Assembly (NCBI GenBank): GCA_020284085.1
Contig: JACEVL010000143.1
Location: 2,538,746-2,602,745, forward strand
Reading direction: 5' to 3'
DNA: 64,000 bases
Origin: Aporrectodea caliginosa
Lineage: Eukaryota > Annelida > Clitellata > Crassiclitellata > Lumbricidae
Position 1 is the first letter of the stretch; every line of letters starts with the position of its first letter. The notes beneath the pieces are model-generated. The model searched no databases. It had not been told where the DNA came from and saw nothing but the letters and a program-made list of their open reading frames with translations. Position numbers and translations under genes: made by a program. Shown piece after piece: positions 21,501 through 31,580 of this stretch.

Positions 21501-24500
21501 ATAAGTTTTAAGTTGAGAACGAAATGACATAGGCAACTAAGCAGAATGCACAGACGCAGGTAGAGAGTTTTAAAAAGTAGGTCCAGCAACTGAAAAAGCT
21601 CGTTCACAAAGAACAGTTCTTGATTTAGGTATCACCAGACAAAGGTACTGAGATACCTCGTTGAATAATGAAAACGTAACGTTCAAGTTGGGGTCTTAAG
21701 CCTTAACACATTAAAATAATAATTTTGGCCGAAAGTTTGCAAATTTATTTTGAAAAGTACCTTAGAAAAGTATTTTTGAAAGTATTTCAGAAAAGTATTT
21801 TGAATTCTACAAAATAATTTTTAAAGCTATTTTGAAAATACTTTTACAAAATACTTTCCAAAAGTACTTGAAAATACAAAATAAAATAGGATTTATTATT
21901 TTTTAAATAGAAAACTATTTTCAAAATACTTTTGTGCCAATCACTGGTCCTGTGCAGAAATATTTCAACGATACGACAGCGTTATGTCTTATAAGGAGAG
22001 GGAGAGAAAAGGCGCATTGAGTAGCTTTCTTGGAGGGGCGCTATATAAATCTGCTATATGAATGAATATGCTGAGGTTAAGAAAATGAAGTCGCTAACAC
22101 TTCCACAGGCGTAGCTAAAAGAAATTCGGAGGGGTTTAGGCTTTAGGGGAGTTTCCATTGGAAATGATCGAAAAAATTCAGCATTTTTGTATTTTGCATA
22201 TAATCGCATAGATTTTTTTAAGCAATTTATTTGGGGGTTTCAACCTGCTAAACCCCCTAAATACGTCCATGAACACTTCATACCCTTGGCTGCCTCAGGG
22301 CTACTAGTGTAAGGGAATGCTTTTAACCCCAAAAGGATATAGACTTACCTGCGGATGATACAGTCGGTGGTGGTGGTTGTGACGGCGGTGGTAGTGTCGA
22401 AGGTGGTGTCGCAGGTGGTGTAGAGGGTGGCGGCGGTGGGCTGAATGTTTCGTAGACGATCCAGTAAGGTTTCCGAGAGACGTTCCACTGAGCAACCTCG
22501 TTCAAGAAGATGCAACTGAACACCTCCCAGTCTTGGCAAGTGCAATTTGCTCGACACGTCGTTCCAAGGTAATTGCCGAATGTCCCATCGCAAGGTTTAC
22601 ACTCGATCGAGCCACTGTAGCCATCGGCGAAACCCAGTCTAGGACAGGCTGTATCTGTCAATCAAGGCCAGCCAAAAATCGTTATTGCTGTATTGTATTC
22701 AAGTATTTATAAAGCGCCTCTATAGTAGGGTGAGCCGTTCAGAGGCGCTCCGAGTGCGCAAGGCCACAAGAAAAGAAAATAATAGGTTTTCAGAAAAGCA
22801 AAGGTGGAAGAGAGGTTACCAGCTAGAATTTGAGAGCGAGTAGATGGAGACAGCGCATTCCAAAGAGAGGGACCAATTGAGGTAAAGGAACGGGACTGAG
22901 CCATAGCTGTCCTTGTAGCAGGAACTAGAAGATCAAGTCTGTTTGAAGAGCGGAGTGGACGATGCGAGGAGGCTGAAAGAGGCCGGAGTAATACATCAGC
23001 TAGATATTTCGGGGCAAGACCCCGTTGTGCCTTGAAGACCAAAATGTATGGTAATATGAAGTGTGGCAAGACATGGTAATCTAAGACATGCCTTCTGTTG
23101 TTTGCCATTACGAAAAGAGCAGCACTTATCTAATCTAATCTAAGCTAAGCTAATCTGAACATTTGTAAAGCGCTTCTCACAGCAGAGCTATTCAGAAGCG
23201 CTCTCAGCGTGACAGGCCCGAGAAAAGAGAAAGGTCTTTAAGCAGCGAAGAGATGCAGGTGAAATCCCTCCAGAATCCGGCTACGAATTGCAGGGGAAAG
23301 GTCATTCCACACTGAGGGACCCACAACAGCGAAAGCCCGATGCTGGGTTAATGAGGTTCGCGACCGAGGTACGAAGAGATCAAGCCGGTCACTGTCAGCA
23401 GAACGAAGATGGCGAGAAGAACGTGCAGAAAGTGGCTTACACATCAAGTCACAGAGTCACACCATAGAACGAGTATGCGCATATTACGAATATTAAGATT
23501 TGTAGAAATTTACGAATATTGACGAATATTGAAACTGGCCAACGAATATTAAGTTCTGTTTATTTCTTTCATTCTTAATTATTTCAAAATCCGGAATTGT
23601 AAACAATTCAGTGTCAAAAACTAGGCATTAGAGCAAGAACAGTTACATGTTACAGATCTTAAATCAGTTATTTCACTTGGTTTATTGTTCAAAGTCTCAA
23701 TATAGTCAGAAATTCAGAATCAGTTCGTAGACAAAACGGAAACAGTGACGTCATCAACGAATATCTACGAATATTTACGAATATTAAAATGCCCTAATAT
23801 TTACGAATTTTAAAATGCCCTAATACTACAAATATTTACGGATTAAAGCCTCAAGTCACGAATTCTCGTTCTATGAGTCACACTGAATACTGACCGTAGT
23901 CCTGTCTGGCATAGAGTGAGTCGATGCAGAACGTTGGATCCCTACAGTTGCCTCTCCTCATCGCTGCATCAGACCCATCAGTGCATCGCGTACACGGCTG
24001 ACAGACTCTCTGGTTCGTGTCGCAGTAGTGCCTGCAATGAATGGCCAGATAAGGTTAGACAGGTCAGGGTAGGGTAGGCTAAAGTTTTCTATTCCTATTG
24101 CGTGACCTTACATTAAAAAAATGGCCTTTAACTTACCTTACCATCATCGGCGTAGCCAGAAAAAAATTTCGGAGAAGTTTTAAGATTTCGACGGGGTTTT
24201 CCATTGAAAATCGTCGCAAAAGTCATTGTATTTTGTATGTAAAATCATATATTTTTTTGAAACTTATTGGGCTTACCATTTGAACCCGTAAAATCACCCC
24301 TAAATATGAGTCATAATCGTTACCATAAAAAGCAACATATAAATGTGACCCAGGGAATCAAAATGAGTCGAATGTCGGCAAATTACATTGCTTCCAGGAA
24401 AACAGTAAAATATGAAGAGAGTCAGGTTTTTTGATCATTTTCAGATTTTAATGGAATGGGTAACAAAATATGTTTTTCACATTTCTGATAACTCACATTT

Positions 24501-25243
24501 GATGAAATTCATTGTTGTAACGTGTAATTTCAGGATTTTGTAAAGGGTATTGTTTAGTTTTTGTGGTTGCATAGGCCTATTAAAATCAATTAAAAATAAT
24601 TTTGAAAATTGTTTTGACGGGTAATCTAAGGATTTTATATAAGGGTATTGTTTTAATTTTTATGGACACAAAATCATTCGTAACTTTGTCAAAAACTAAG
24701 GTAGAACCAAAATTTTGGTGTAATTTTAAAGCGTCAAATGTGCAAATACTAATATTATAAAATTTTCGAAATGTGAACCCTTTTAATTTATTGGGTCACA
24801 ATGGTGTTAACATACCTTACCTTAAAAAGAAACAATATGAATGGTCTTGAAATAAATGGCTTAAAAGAAACATATCGAAGGTCATAACATACCCTACCTC
24901 CCTCTTCCCCTTCCCCTCTTTCCCTCTCACTCTCCAACTCTTCCCCTTTTCCCATCTCCACGATCCCCTTCCCTCCCTATTGTTCTTCTTCCTTTCCTCC
25001 TCCTCCTTCTCCTTCTCCTCTCCTCCTTATTAATCTTTTTTCAACTCTTGTTCTCCTAATCCTCCTCCTGCTCCATATTGGCATAATTTATTTCATGGAC
25101 AGCCCTGCTCGTCTCAAAACAATGTAAGACCGGGCAAACAAGTTGCTATAGAAATAGGTTTGGATAGGAACTGACCAGGGTGGACATTGCGATGAAGTTG
25201 AACACCGAATCTTCTCACATCCAACGCTGCCTAGGCCTACGAC
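16802..25243 (-). CDS. TNF-receptor-like single-pass membrane receptor (six exons seen, 5' end incomplete)
   Basis: Minus-strand exons 25243-25176, 24031-23895, 22654-22349, 20991-20767, 18880-18705 and 17140-16802 join with agreeing phases (2, 1, 1, 1, 0) and an open frame. The first three encode Cys-rich modules: CxxxxCPPWHYC, then CQPCTRCTDG, typical of a TNFR cysteine-rich domain, then further CxxC pairs and a Pro/Thr-rich stalk. The fourth encodes a transmembrane helix (about 20 residues around GVSVIVFLAIMLVVCMRRR). The last two encode a Ser/Pro-rich cytoplasmic tail of about 215 residues in all. The tail holds two P-x-E-x-x-acidic sequences, PVESVD and PTEDSD, which fit the TRAF6-binding consensus. 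No death domain is visible. The stop is TGA at 16804-16802. TNFR-family receptors bind TNF-like ligands and signal through TRAFs; that role is inferred here. The start codon and N-terminal exons were not found, and the assignment rests on Cys pattern and architecture. Confidence 0.65.
17186..17300 (+). mobile_element. Solo arm of the foldback MITE family
   Basis: GACAACCCCTCTGACTAGAC, AATAAGCTGGTGCTCTGCG, GCGCTTTAGAAGTTTGGAGG and GATTACGATTACGA match one arm of the 5988-6186 element. Confidence 0.7.
17301..17655 (-). mobile_element. tRNA-derived SINE (family C) with Asn-tRNA-like head
   Basis: On the minus strand it contains an A box TAGTGTAGTGG, an anticodon-like loop CTGTTAA (GTT) and a B box GGTTCAAATCC with CCCCG paired to CGGGG. 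The body holds GCCGAGGCTAAGAAAATGAC repeats. Stem mismatches and a long non-tRNA body argue against a functional tRNA gene. Confidence 0.65.
18060..18345 (-). mobile_element. LINE 3'-tail copy (family L) with (TAATG)n tail
   Basis: On the minus strand it reads as a reverse-transcriptase C-terminal tail (around LFGTLFLCLCAVLSRL in one frame, NSLPVSVRCAQSLVSFRSR in another). It ends with a run of ATTACATTACATT. Confidence 0.65.
18360..18690 (+). repeat. (TGTC)n / (TATG)n / (TCCG)n compound microsatellite
   Basis: Long runs of CTGT, then GTAT, CATG and CCGT units. The Cys/Leu/Val-rich frames are repeat artefacts. Confidence 0.9.
18705..18880 (-). CDS. TNFR-like receptor exon 5, cytoplasmic, with PxExxD motifs
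   Basis: 176 nt. Acceptor GTTCCAG at 18887-18881 enters in phase 1 and donor CTT|GTAAGA leaves in phase 0. It encodes PVESVDPSSLFD near the start and PTEDSDYNPSYSG near the end. Confidence 0.6.
18995..20060 (+). repeat. (CATA)n tetranucleotide array, about 1.07 kb
   Basis: Almost pure CATA from 18998 to 19560, then an increasingly interrupted array to about 20060. It lies in the intron between receptor exons 4 and 5. Confidence 0.95.
20150..20465 (-). mobile_element. Dispersed repeat (family F), reverse copy of 63715-63995
   Basis: GTGACGTCGGCCGAGAGAAG, ACCACTTGTCGGGAATGG, AATATCATTTGGCGGGAAAT and GGTCGCTATACAGCGAT are found in reverse complement at the right end of the window. A decayed second piece (ATTTCCGGCTGATC to GGTCAC) is at 20518-20575. 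Confidence 0.75.
20595..20755 (+). mobile_element. Retroposon 3' end (family G) with AATAAA and ATT tail
   Basis: TGTTAGTAGTTAAGATTTAT and CTTCTGTCATTTGTGTTCTT match 59405-59545. A TTTCAATAAACGA end and a short ATT tail follow. Confidence 0.5.
20767..20991 (-). CDS. TNFR-like receptor exon 4, transmembrane segment
   Basis: 225 nt between acceptor CCGTTTCAG and donor AAGA|GTAAGA. The helix AGIVAGTVLGVSVIVFLAIM is followed by a stop-transfer CMRRRK and an acidic, Gln/Pro-containing juxtamembrane stretch. Confidence 0.75.
21123..21946. mobile_element. hAT-like non-autonomous element, interrupted by a LINE tail
   Basis: Starts CAGTGATGGGCAAAATACTT and ends GCCAATCACTG. A perfect GTCCTGTG duplication lies at 21115-21122 and 21947-21954. 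The body is AAAATACTTTT-rich, and a family L tail (about 21380-21640) is nested inside. Confidence 0.88.
21380..21640 (-). mobile_element. LINE 3'-tail (family L) nested in the hAT-like element
   Basis: TTCTATTGCGCTGGTGTCTAATGC through GAGTTTTAAAAAGTAGG matches 18080-18345. Nesting shows the LINE inserted after the hAT-like element. Confidence 0.65.
22100..22275 (+). mobile_element. Dispersed repeat (family H)
   Basis: GGCGTAGCTAAAAGAAATTC, GTTTCCATTGGAAATGATCG, TTTTTGTATTTTGCATAT and CCCCCTAAATACG recur in the same order at 24150-24310. Confidence 0.55.
22349..22654 (-). CDS. TNFR-like receptor exon 3, Cys-rich module and Pro/Thr stalk
   Basis: 306 nt, acceptor TTGACAG, donor GCAG|GTAAGT. 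It has nine cysteines in CxxC-type spacing, two N-glycosylation sequons (NCT, NVS), then about 30 residues of Pro/Thr/Ser repeats before the membrane exon. Confidence 0.75.
22690..23115 (-). mobile_element. LINE ORF2 C-terminal remnant with 3' stem-loop
   Basis: The minus strand reads ...RGLAPKYLADVL..., LRSSNRLDLLVPATRT, SFTSIGPSLWNALS..., then FLKTYYF. This is the standard C-terminal tail of non-LTR retrotransposon reverse transcriptases. It ends in the GAGCGCCTCTGAACGG / AGAGGCGCTTTATAAA stem. Confidence 0.8.
23150..23450 (-). mobile_element. Second LINE ORF2 C-terminal remnant
   Basis: The minus strand reads LRSADSDRLDLFVPRSRT, AFAVVGPSVWNDLS and an arginine-rich end, followed by the GAGCGCTTCTGAATAG / AGAAGCGCTTTACAAA stem. 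It is related to, but not identical with, the 22690-23115 copy. Confidence 0.78.
23895..24031 (-). CDS. TNFR-like receptor exon 2, TNFR-type cysteine-rich module
   Basis: 137 nt, acceptor TTCATTGCAG, donor TACG|GTCAGT. HYCDTNQRVCQPCTRCTDGS reproduces the TNFR A1 module order (aromatic-Cys ... Cys-x2-Cys-x2-Cys ... Gly). Confidence 0.72.
24150..24310 (+). mobile_element. Dispersed repeat (family H), second copy
   Basis: GGCGTAGCCAG through GGGGTTTTCCATTGAAAATCG and ACCCCTAAATATG, parallel to 22100-22275. Confidence 0.55.
24311..25170. other. AT-rich intron sequence with a polypyrimidine run
   Basis: 24890-25070 is a C/T-rich tract. No further receptor exon was recognised here. Confidence 0.4.
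25176..25243 (-). CDS. TNFR-like receptor exon 1 seen (Cys-rich), probably not the first
   Basis: 68 nt between TTCGTTACAG and CTG|GTCAGT. In phase 0 it encodes VGCEKIRCSTSSQCPP and leaves two bases that form Trp with the next exon. It has no start codon, so upstream exons are required. Confidence 0.5.
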
Positions 25244-25284
25244 CTGTAACGAATATGTTGTGTCATGAGATTTGGCGTAATCAT

Positions 25285-25335
25285 GATTCATCATCGTCAC
25301 CATCGTCGTCACCATCGTCGTCGTCATCGTCGTCG

Positions 25336-25398
<63 letters not shown>

Positions 25399-25666
25399 GC
25401 ACCACCACCACCACCACCACCACCAACCACCCACCACCACCCACCACCACCACCACCACCACCACCCACCACCCACCACACCACCACCACCACCACCACC
25501 ACCACCACCATCACCACCACCACCACCACCACCACCACCACCACCACCACACCACCACCACCACCACCACCACCACCACCACCACCCACCACCACCATCA
25601 CCACCACCATCATCATCATCATCACCACCACCAGTTTCTTCTTCGTTGTCATCATCATCATTGTCG

Positions 25667-25704
<38 letters not shown>

Positions 25705-25795
25705 TTTCTTCGTTTTTTCATTCGTAGTTGTCGTAATCGTAATCGTCGTCACTGTCATCATCATCTTCTTCATCATCATCATCATTATTATAATC
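25285..25795 (+). repeat. (ATC)n / (ACC)n / (GTC)n trinucleotide array
   Basis: About 510 bp of TCA, CCA and CGT units. All overlapping frames (Ser, His, Pro, Thr, Gly, Asp homopolymers) are repeat translations. Confidence 0.95.
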
Positions 25796-26004
25796 AAGGC
25801 GGCAAGCAAACATTCATAGGCATATTATTATTTGCCTGAAAACTTAAAATTCCCAAGAACGAAAGAAAATATTTGCGTCACCATGTATATGTATAATGTA
25901 TTTATTTATGCCCTCGATATTTATAGAATCAGCCAATCGTGACGCATAGCAAAGCGTAACATAAGGCAACCAAGTAGATGTGGCTATCGTTACTTCTGAA
26001 GCAG

Positions 26005-26365
26005 ATAGTCTGTCTGTTTGCTTCTCTGTCTGTCTGTCTGTTTGGCTGTCTGTCTGTTTGTCTGTCTGTTTGTCTGTCTGTCTGTATGTCTGCTTGTCTG
26101 TCTGTCTACCTCTTGTCTGTTTGACTGTTTGTCTGTTTGTCTGTTACCTTTTGTTTGTCTGTTTGTCTGTCTGTCTGCTTGTCTTTCTGTCTATCTGTCT
26201 GTTTATCTGTCTGTTTGTTATCTGTCTGTTTGTCTGTCTGTCTGTTTGTTTATCTGTCTGTTTGTCTGTCTGTTTGTTTGTCTGTTTGTCTGTCTGTCTC
26301 TCTGCTTGTCTGTCTGTTTGTTTGTCTGTTTGTCTGTCTGTCTTGTCGGTCTGTCTGTCTCTCTG
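26005..26365 (+). repeat. (TGTC)n / (TGTT)n microsatellite
   Basis: Nearly continuous CTGT/TTGT tetranucleotides. Confidence 0.93.
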
Positions 26366-26584
26366 CCTGACACTCTACGAGGTGACATCGAACTGAAGAG
26401 AAGTTGGGTGGAGGGTGTAGTTGGGTGTGGGAGAGCTCTGCGGCTGTTATTTGTAACGGGGTTTCTTTGGGCTTTTCGGGGCTTGCTAATATAGCTATAT
26501 AGCCAATACCAAAAGAACTTCCGGAATTCGGAAAATAGGGGAGTACGGTTGAATGATAAGATCAGAATGACTAAACCCTTAAAG

Positions 26585-26885
26585 GACGGACTGACAGATT
26601 GACAGATTGACTGACTGACTGACTGACTGATTGAATGACTGACTTATTGACTGACTGACTGACTGATTGAATGACTGACTTATTGACTGACTGACTGACT
26701 GACTGACTGACTGACTGACTGAATGAATGAATGACTTAATGACTTAATGACTGACTGACTGACTGAATGACTGAACTGAATGAATGAATGAATGACTGAC
26801 TGAATGAATGAATGAATGAATGACTTATTGACTGACTGACTGACTAATTGACTGACTGACTGAATTATTGAGAGGCAGGCAGAGA
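26585..26885 (+). repeat. (TGAC)n / (TGAA)n microsatellite
   Basis: GACTGACTGACT and GAATGAATGAAT blocks alternating over about 300 bp. Confidence 0.93.
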
Positions 26886-27144
26886 GACAGACAAGTAGGC
26901 AGGCAGATTGGAACAAGAACCAGGCAGACAATCAAGCATGAAGACAAGACAGACAGACAAAGGCAGACAGAAGCAGACACACAAGCAGAAATTTAGACTA
27001 ACACACAGACAAAAGACAGACACATGTAATTTAATCAGTGGAATATTCTACTCACATTGGTTGCCAGGGAAATTTCCGGAATGGTCAGCGTAATCGCTGT
27101 ATAGAAAAGCGCAACCGATACCATGGCAACCGTTAGCGTTCTTC

Positions 27145-27158
27145 GTTACCATAGGAAC
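27145..27158 (+). promoter_or_regulatory. X-box-like (RFX) motif
   Basis: GTTACC-AT-AGGAAC matches the RFX consensus GYNRCC-N1-3-RGNAAC. Three GGCAACC or GGTTGCC half-sites lie within 90 bp on either side (27057-27185). No adjacent gene was identified, so function is unproven. Confidence 0.3.
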
Positions 27159-27333
27159 AGGTGTCTTCCGTTTTCATGGCAACCGAGGTTGTCAAAGATG
27201 GTCTTACACCAACTCTATACAAAAGTACATTACAGATGTAATGTAATGTAAAGTAATGGAGAGGAAGATGGGGCATCAGGAGACCTTGGTATCTCTGGTT
27301 CGAAGCCTAGGTTGCCCCGTGAAATTACGCATA

Positions 27334-27793
27334 GGGGTCGTCCATTAATTATCACGCCAACAAAATAGGGGGAGGGGTTTGGAAAAGTTTGACAGTTTGA
27401 CAAGGGTCCCTACGGTTCGGTACAATTTGACGTCAAGAAACCCTCCGGCTTCAAATGAATCAACGCAAAACCTTCAAAATGGTAGCGAAAACATTAAGTA
27501 ATGCCAAAAACGTATACAGTGTTTAATGTTGGGGCATCACTACTGGTAAAACCTGGTAATAAACTAAACTCATGCCCTTTGAAATTCGAGATTGCATTTC
27601 TTAGTGTCAAATTTTTTAAAAATTGATTCTGACTGAATGCATTGATTATTTAGTTGCTTCATTGATTGATTGGCGGGTTCTGGGATTGTTGACATAATTT
27701 TTAGGGGTCCGTCAATGTTTGACAGTTGTGATTTACTTATGAGAGGGGTCAAAAACTGCCTAAAATTTGTTGACATATTTAATGGACGACCCC
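27334..27793. mobile_element. 460-bp DNA-transposon derivative with GGGGTCGTCC termini
   Basis: Starts GGGGTCGTCCATTAATTATC and ends ATTTAATGGACGACCCC, an inverted repeat of 16-17 bp. The flanks share only ATA, so the target duplication is not diagnostic. No coding frame. Confidence 0.75.
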
Positions 27794-27829
27794 ATATTGA
27801 ATGGTCTACCTGTTTTCGTCGCTAACCTA

Positions 27830-28180
27830 ATTGATTGAATGGTCATTGGTTGATTATTTATTTGTTTCATTGATTGATTTAATGCTTGTTTGTTTGATTG
27901 GTTTACTAATTTATTTCTCGTTGTTGATTTTACTGATTTACTTATTTACTGACTCAATGACTGACTGATTGATCAATAATTGATTAACTGACTGGCTGAT
28001 TGACTGGCTGATTGATTGACTGATTGATTACATTAATTGATTTACTGGCTGAATGATTTATTGATCATTAATTGACTAACTGACTGAGTAACTGACCGAT
28101 TGATTGACTAGCTAATTGATTAACTGACTGACTGGCTGGCTGTTTGATTGATGGATTGCTAATCAATTGATTGATTTATT
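27830..28180 (+). repeat. Degenerate (TTGA)n / (CTGA)n array
   Basis: TTGATTGA and ACTGACTG units with many substitutions. Confidence 0.8.
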
Positions 28181-28639
28181 CCATTTCCTGTGATCTATAG
28201 GATTTCTGCTGGATTTCTTCAACTGATTATGATTATTTAACAACAGTTTTACTCAAAGCGACCATGAGTTGATGTCATCTGTGATAAAGGCGCTAAAGAA
28301 GTCATTGAATTTTAACAAGACTAGGTTAGATTAAGATATATAGGCTAGGCAAGGATGGGCTAGGTTAAGGTAGGGTATAGGTTAGGTCAGGTTAGGTTAG
28401 GTCAGGTTACGATTAGCTAAATAAGATTAGAGTAGATTACATTAGACAATTTGGATCGGTTGGTCAATCAGTCATTGTCACCTATTCCGATAAGACGGCT
28501 TCAGCCAGAAGTCCTTGAACTCATGCACTTCTAAGGAATTCTAGCTGAGCACTCTTATCAAGCTAGCAATCTAATTAAAATTAATTTAGTCTCCGAGACA
28601 CTGTGCACGTACCTGACTGATTAACTCAAGTCAATCAAT

Positions 28640-28790
28640 CAATCTGTCAACCCGCCAACCAGCTAGCCAACCAACCAGCCAACCAGTCAGCCAACCAGCA
28701 GACCAAGCAGCCAACCAGCCAACCAACCAGCCAACAAACTAGCCAACAAACCAGCCTGCAAACCAGCCAGCCAGCTAGCCAACCAACCAA
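28640..28790 (+). repeat. (CCAACCAG)n minisatellite
   Basis: AACCAGCCAACCAGC-type units over about 150 bp. The Leu/Trp/Gly-rich minus-strand frame is an artefact. Confidence 0.85.
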
Positions 28791-29334
28791 TCGGCCGCTT
28801 TTTCCTCCGATTGTCGATCGTCATTACAAAATGAGACCACGCCTTCACAACTTTGTTTTGACTACTAAAGATGATAAACATTTTCATCTCACGAGTCCTG
28901 TATAGAAAGCCATCCTCTGCCCACCAATCCTAACTAAATAATTCATCAGGCATGGACATATATAGTTGATAACAATTTCTCGCATTATTGTCGCTCTAAT
29001 ATGAGTTCTTCGTTTCATGGATTAATATTGCCTAGCATTCACTCGTAACTCTTGTTTAATCACAATGTACCTGATAGCGATGTGACTATCAGATTTTTGT
29101 TGTTACCAATAGGTTAGATATAATAATAATCAATCAGTCAATCAATCGATCATAAGACCTCATCATCTTCTAACTTACATCTGATTATCTGATACTGGGG
29201 GGTTGGCGCATTGGATAATATCTGGCACAGTGACCGAGAGGTAGGTAGGTTATAGGTTAGGTCAGGTTATGCTTAGCTAACTGCTATTAGCGCCGTAGTA
29301 TTACAATTAGACAATTTGTTGTAATTGTAATTGT

Positions 29335-29850
29335 AATTGTAATTGAACATTGTCAGCGCTATTCCGATTAAGAGGGCTTCGAGCCAGGGCTCCTTGAAAT
29401 CAGATACTCTTCAGGCGTTTCGAAATGAGGAAGGGAAAGGCTGACTAGCTCAAGACGCAATTCATGCGGAAGATGGTCTCCAAGTAGAGGGTGCGACATA
29501 GGCAAAGCTTCTGATTGAGCTGTTACCACGCATGCAGGGGACAACCAGAAGGCCTCTGGTGGCAGAGCGCAGAGCAGAGCGACCAGGAAGTGTAGAAACC
29601 GATGTGCATAAGGCCTGAAGGTATGAAGGAGCTACCCCGAGCAATCAGTTGCGCATAAGTGTAAGAATTTTGAATTGAATGCGCTGGGGCACAGGAAGCC
29701 AGTGAAGAGTTTCGAATGAAGGTAGATATCTGAGAGTACTTTGGGAGACCACAGATAAGGCGGGCGGAGGCGTTAAGAATGGACTGAAGCTTGGAGAGGT
29801 TTAATGAAGAGAGACCGGCAAAGATGGAGTTGCCGAAGTCAACCCTTGAA
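29335..29850 (-). mobile_element. LINE ORF2 C-terminal remnant, frameshifted
   Basis: The minus strand reads fragments such as LGVAPSYLQALC, VPCMRGNS, IRSFAYVAPSTW and the LHSFETLHWLPVPQR-like 'LHWLP' signature in different frames. The 3' side has a run of (TTGTAA)n. Confidence 0.65.
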
Positions 29851-29864
29851 CAGATCAGTAGTAG

Positions 29865-29947
29865 ACCCTGTTAGTAGTTAAGATTTCAATTGCATAACAT
29901 GTAAATGTACAGCGCAGTGCGTTTGTCAGGCGCTTAATAAAGAAAAG

Positions 29948-30043
<96 letters not shown>

Positions 30044-30045
30044 AC
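29865..30045 (+). mobile_element. Retroposon 3' end (family G) with long (ATT)n tail
   Basis: GTTAGTAGTTAAGATTTC, CATGTAAATGTACAGCGCAG and TGCGTTTGTCAGGCGCTTAA, then AAAGATT followed by about 95 bp of pure ATT. The same end is seen at 59405-59545. Confidence 0.7.
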
Positions 30046-30049
30046 ATTT

Positions 30050-31130
30050 CTCTAAGAACAATACCTCTATCTTCATCTACCCTACACCACATGCCTTATA
30101 ATTGATGCATTTCAGACGGCTGAGGTGGATGGCGTTAAAAGTTGAAACAGCTAGAGAGATGAGGGGAAGTTGTGGAATCGGGATAGGATTTGTGAAAAGC
30201 AGTGTTTTCAGTTTCGAGTGGTGAGATAGAGGTGAGGTTTTTGTGAGTTCGAGGATAGCAAGATGGTCAGATATTTGTCGTGAGTAACTCTGGTGAGAGT
30301 TTGTTCCAGATGGAACATCAGCTATTATTTGTCAAATTTAATGACGAGCAGTGCCGTCACAACAGCATTGTAGGCCATGGGCAAAATTTCAATTCTCCCA
30401 CGCGTGGAGGTCACGCAGGAAGTAATTTTTCTGGATTTTTGGGGCCCCCCTACAATCGTGGGCCTCTAGCAATTGCCCACGTGCCCATGCCTTAAAACAG
30501 AACCGGTGATGAGGTGACGGAAGGGCGGAGGAGTGTTAAGGCAAAAGAGGAGTGGCTCGAGCGAAGTGGTTGGACCGTGAACAACTGACGGAGATAGTAG
30601 GGCTGAGAGGATTGAAGCGTGTTGCACTCGATGAGCGATATGACTTCATATTCTACTCGTTTGTGAGATACAGGTTTACTAGAGTTAAGGTAGAAGGTAG
30701 ATCTACTGGAAACCGATAGCTGAAGGAGTGAAGGTAAACGAAAAGAACTTACCTTGTAATCAAACAAAATAACAACGCTTTGTTTAGAGAATGGACCAAA
30801 AACTTGTGTCCATTTTCACTTCAGCAAGGCCTGCTATTAACTTATTAGGCCTATGAGCTCAAAATAGATCTACTTCCCTCTCTGGCGTCCCACGCTTTCG
30901 GTATACAGGCCAACAACAACTTCCTAGGACCTATAGGCCAACACCTTTGACGTCTTCAGGCTGTGCGGCTTTGGCCTGCGTAGGCCGCAAGTGTTCAGTA
31001 GGCCTATAGCACAGGTATAGGCCTGCACGAACAGGCCCTTCGAATAATAGGCCTACAGAACTTTTCACGGGTAATTAAATGCAGAGATACCTGTACAGGT
31101 ATAGAGAAGAGTCACACAACTAATCCATGT
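30050..31130. other. Non-coding DNA with LINE and MITE debris
   Basis: 30350-30495 contains ATGGGCAAAATTTCAATTC and GGGGCCCCCC...GTGGGCC pieces of an unresolved short element. Several TAGGCCTA words occur at 30840-31060. No gene. Confidence 0.45.
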
Positions 31131-31323
31131 GAGTATATATATGTAAATATATGAAGTAGGTATATATATGTAAATATATATATATATGGATTTATATATA
31201 TATATATATATATGTGTACGTGTAGATATATAGACTCGAGCTATTCTAAGGCTCACCTTTAAAGATCTGTTAGACTGCGATGTTTTGCGCCTCTAAAATC
31301 ACTTTACAAGTAGCGAGATCTAT

Positions 31324-31358
<35 letters not shown>

Positions 31359-31575
31359 GTATATATGCATGCATATATATATAAATATATATATATACAT
31401 GCATGCATACATATATTATACAGAGTACATACCTAAATATATACATAAAATCATACATACATGCGTGCATGCATTTACATATGTACGTATACATATATAT
31501 ACGTGCATACGTACAGACGTACAGACGTACGAACGTACATACGTACATACGTGCAGAGATACAAACATACATACA
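31130..31575. repeat. (TA)n-rich region grading into (CATA) and (CGTACATA)
   Basis: TATATATA tracts with GTATAC, GCATGC and ACGTAC interruptions. Confidence 0.9.
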
Positions 31576-31580
31576 ATGAT

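Noticed and set aside
22707..23108. A 133-residue minus-strand host gene
   Set aside because: The sequence is the standard C-terminal tail of a LINE reverse transcriptase and ends in the retroposon stem-loop.
25180..25840. Frames of Ser, His, Pro, Thr, Gly or Asp homopolymers
   Set aside because: Translations of the ATC/ACC trinucleotide array.
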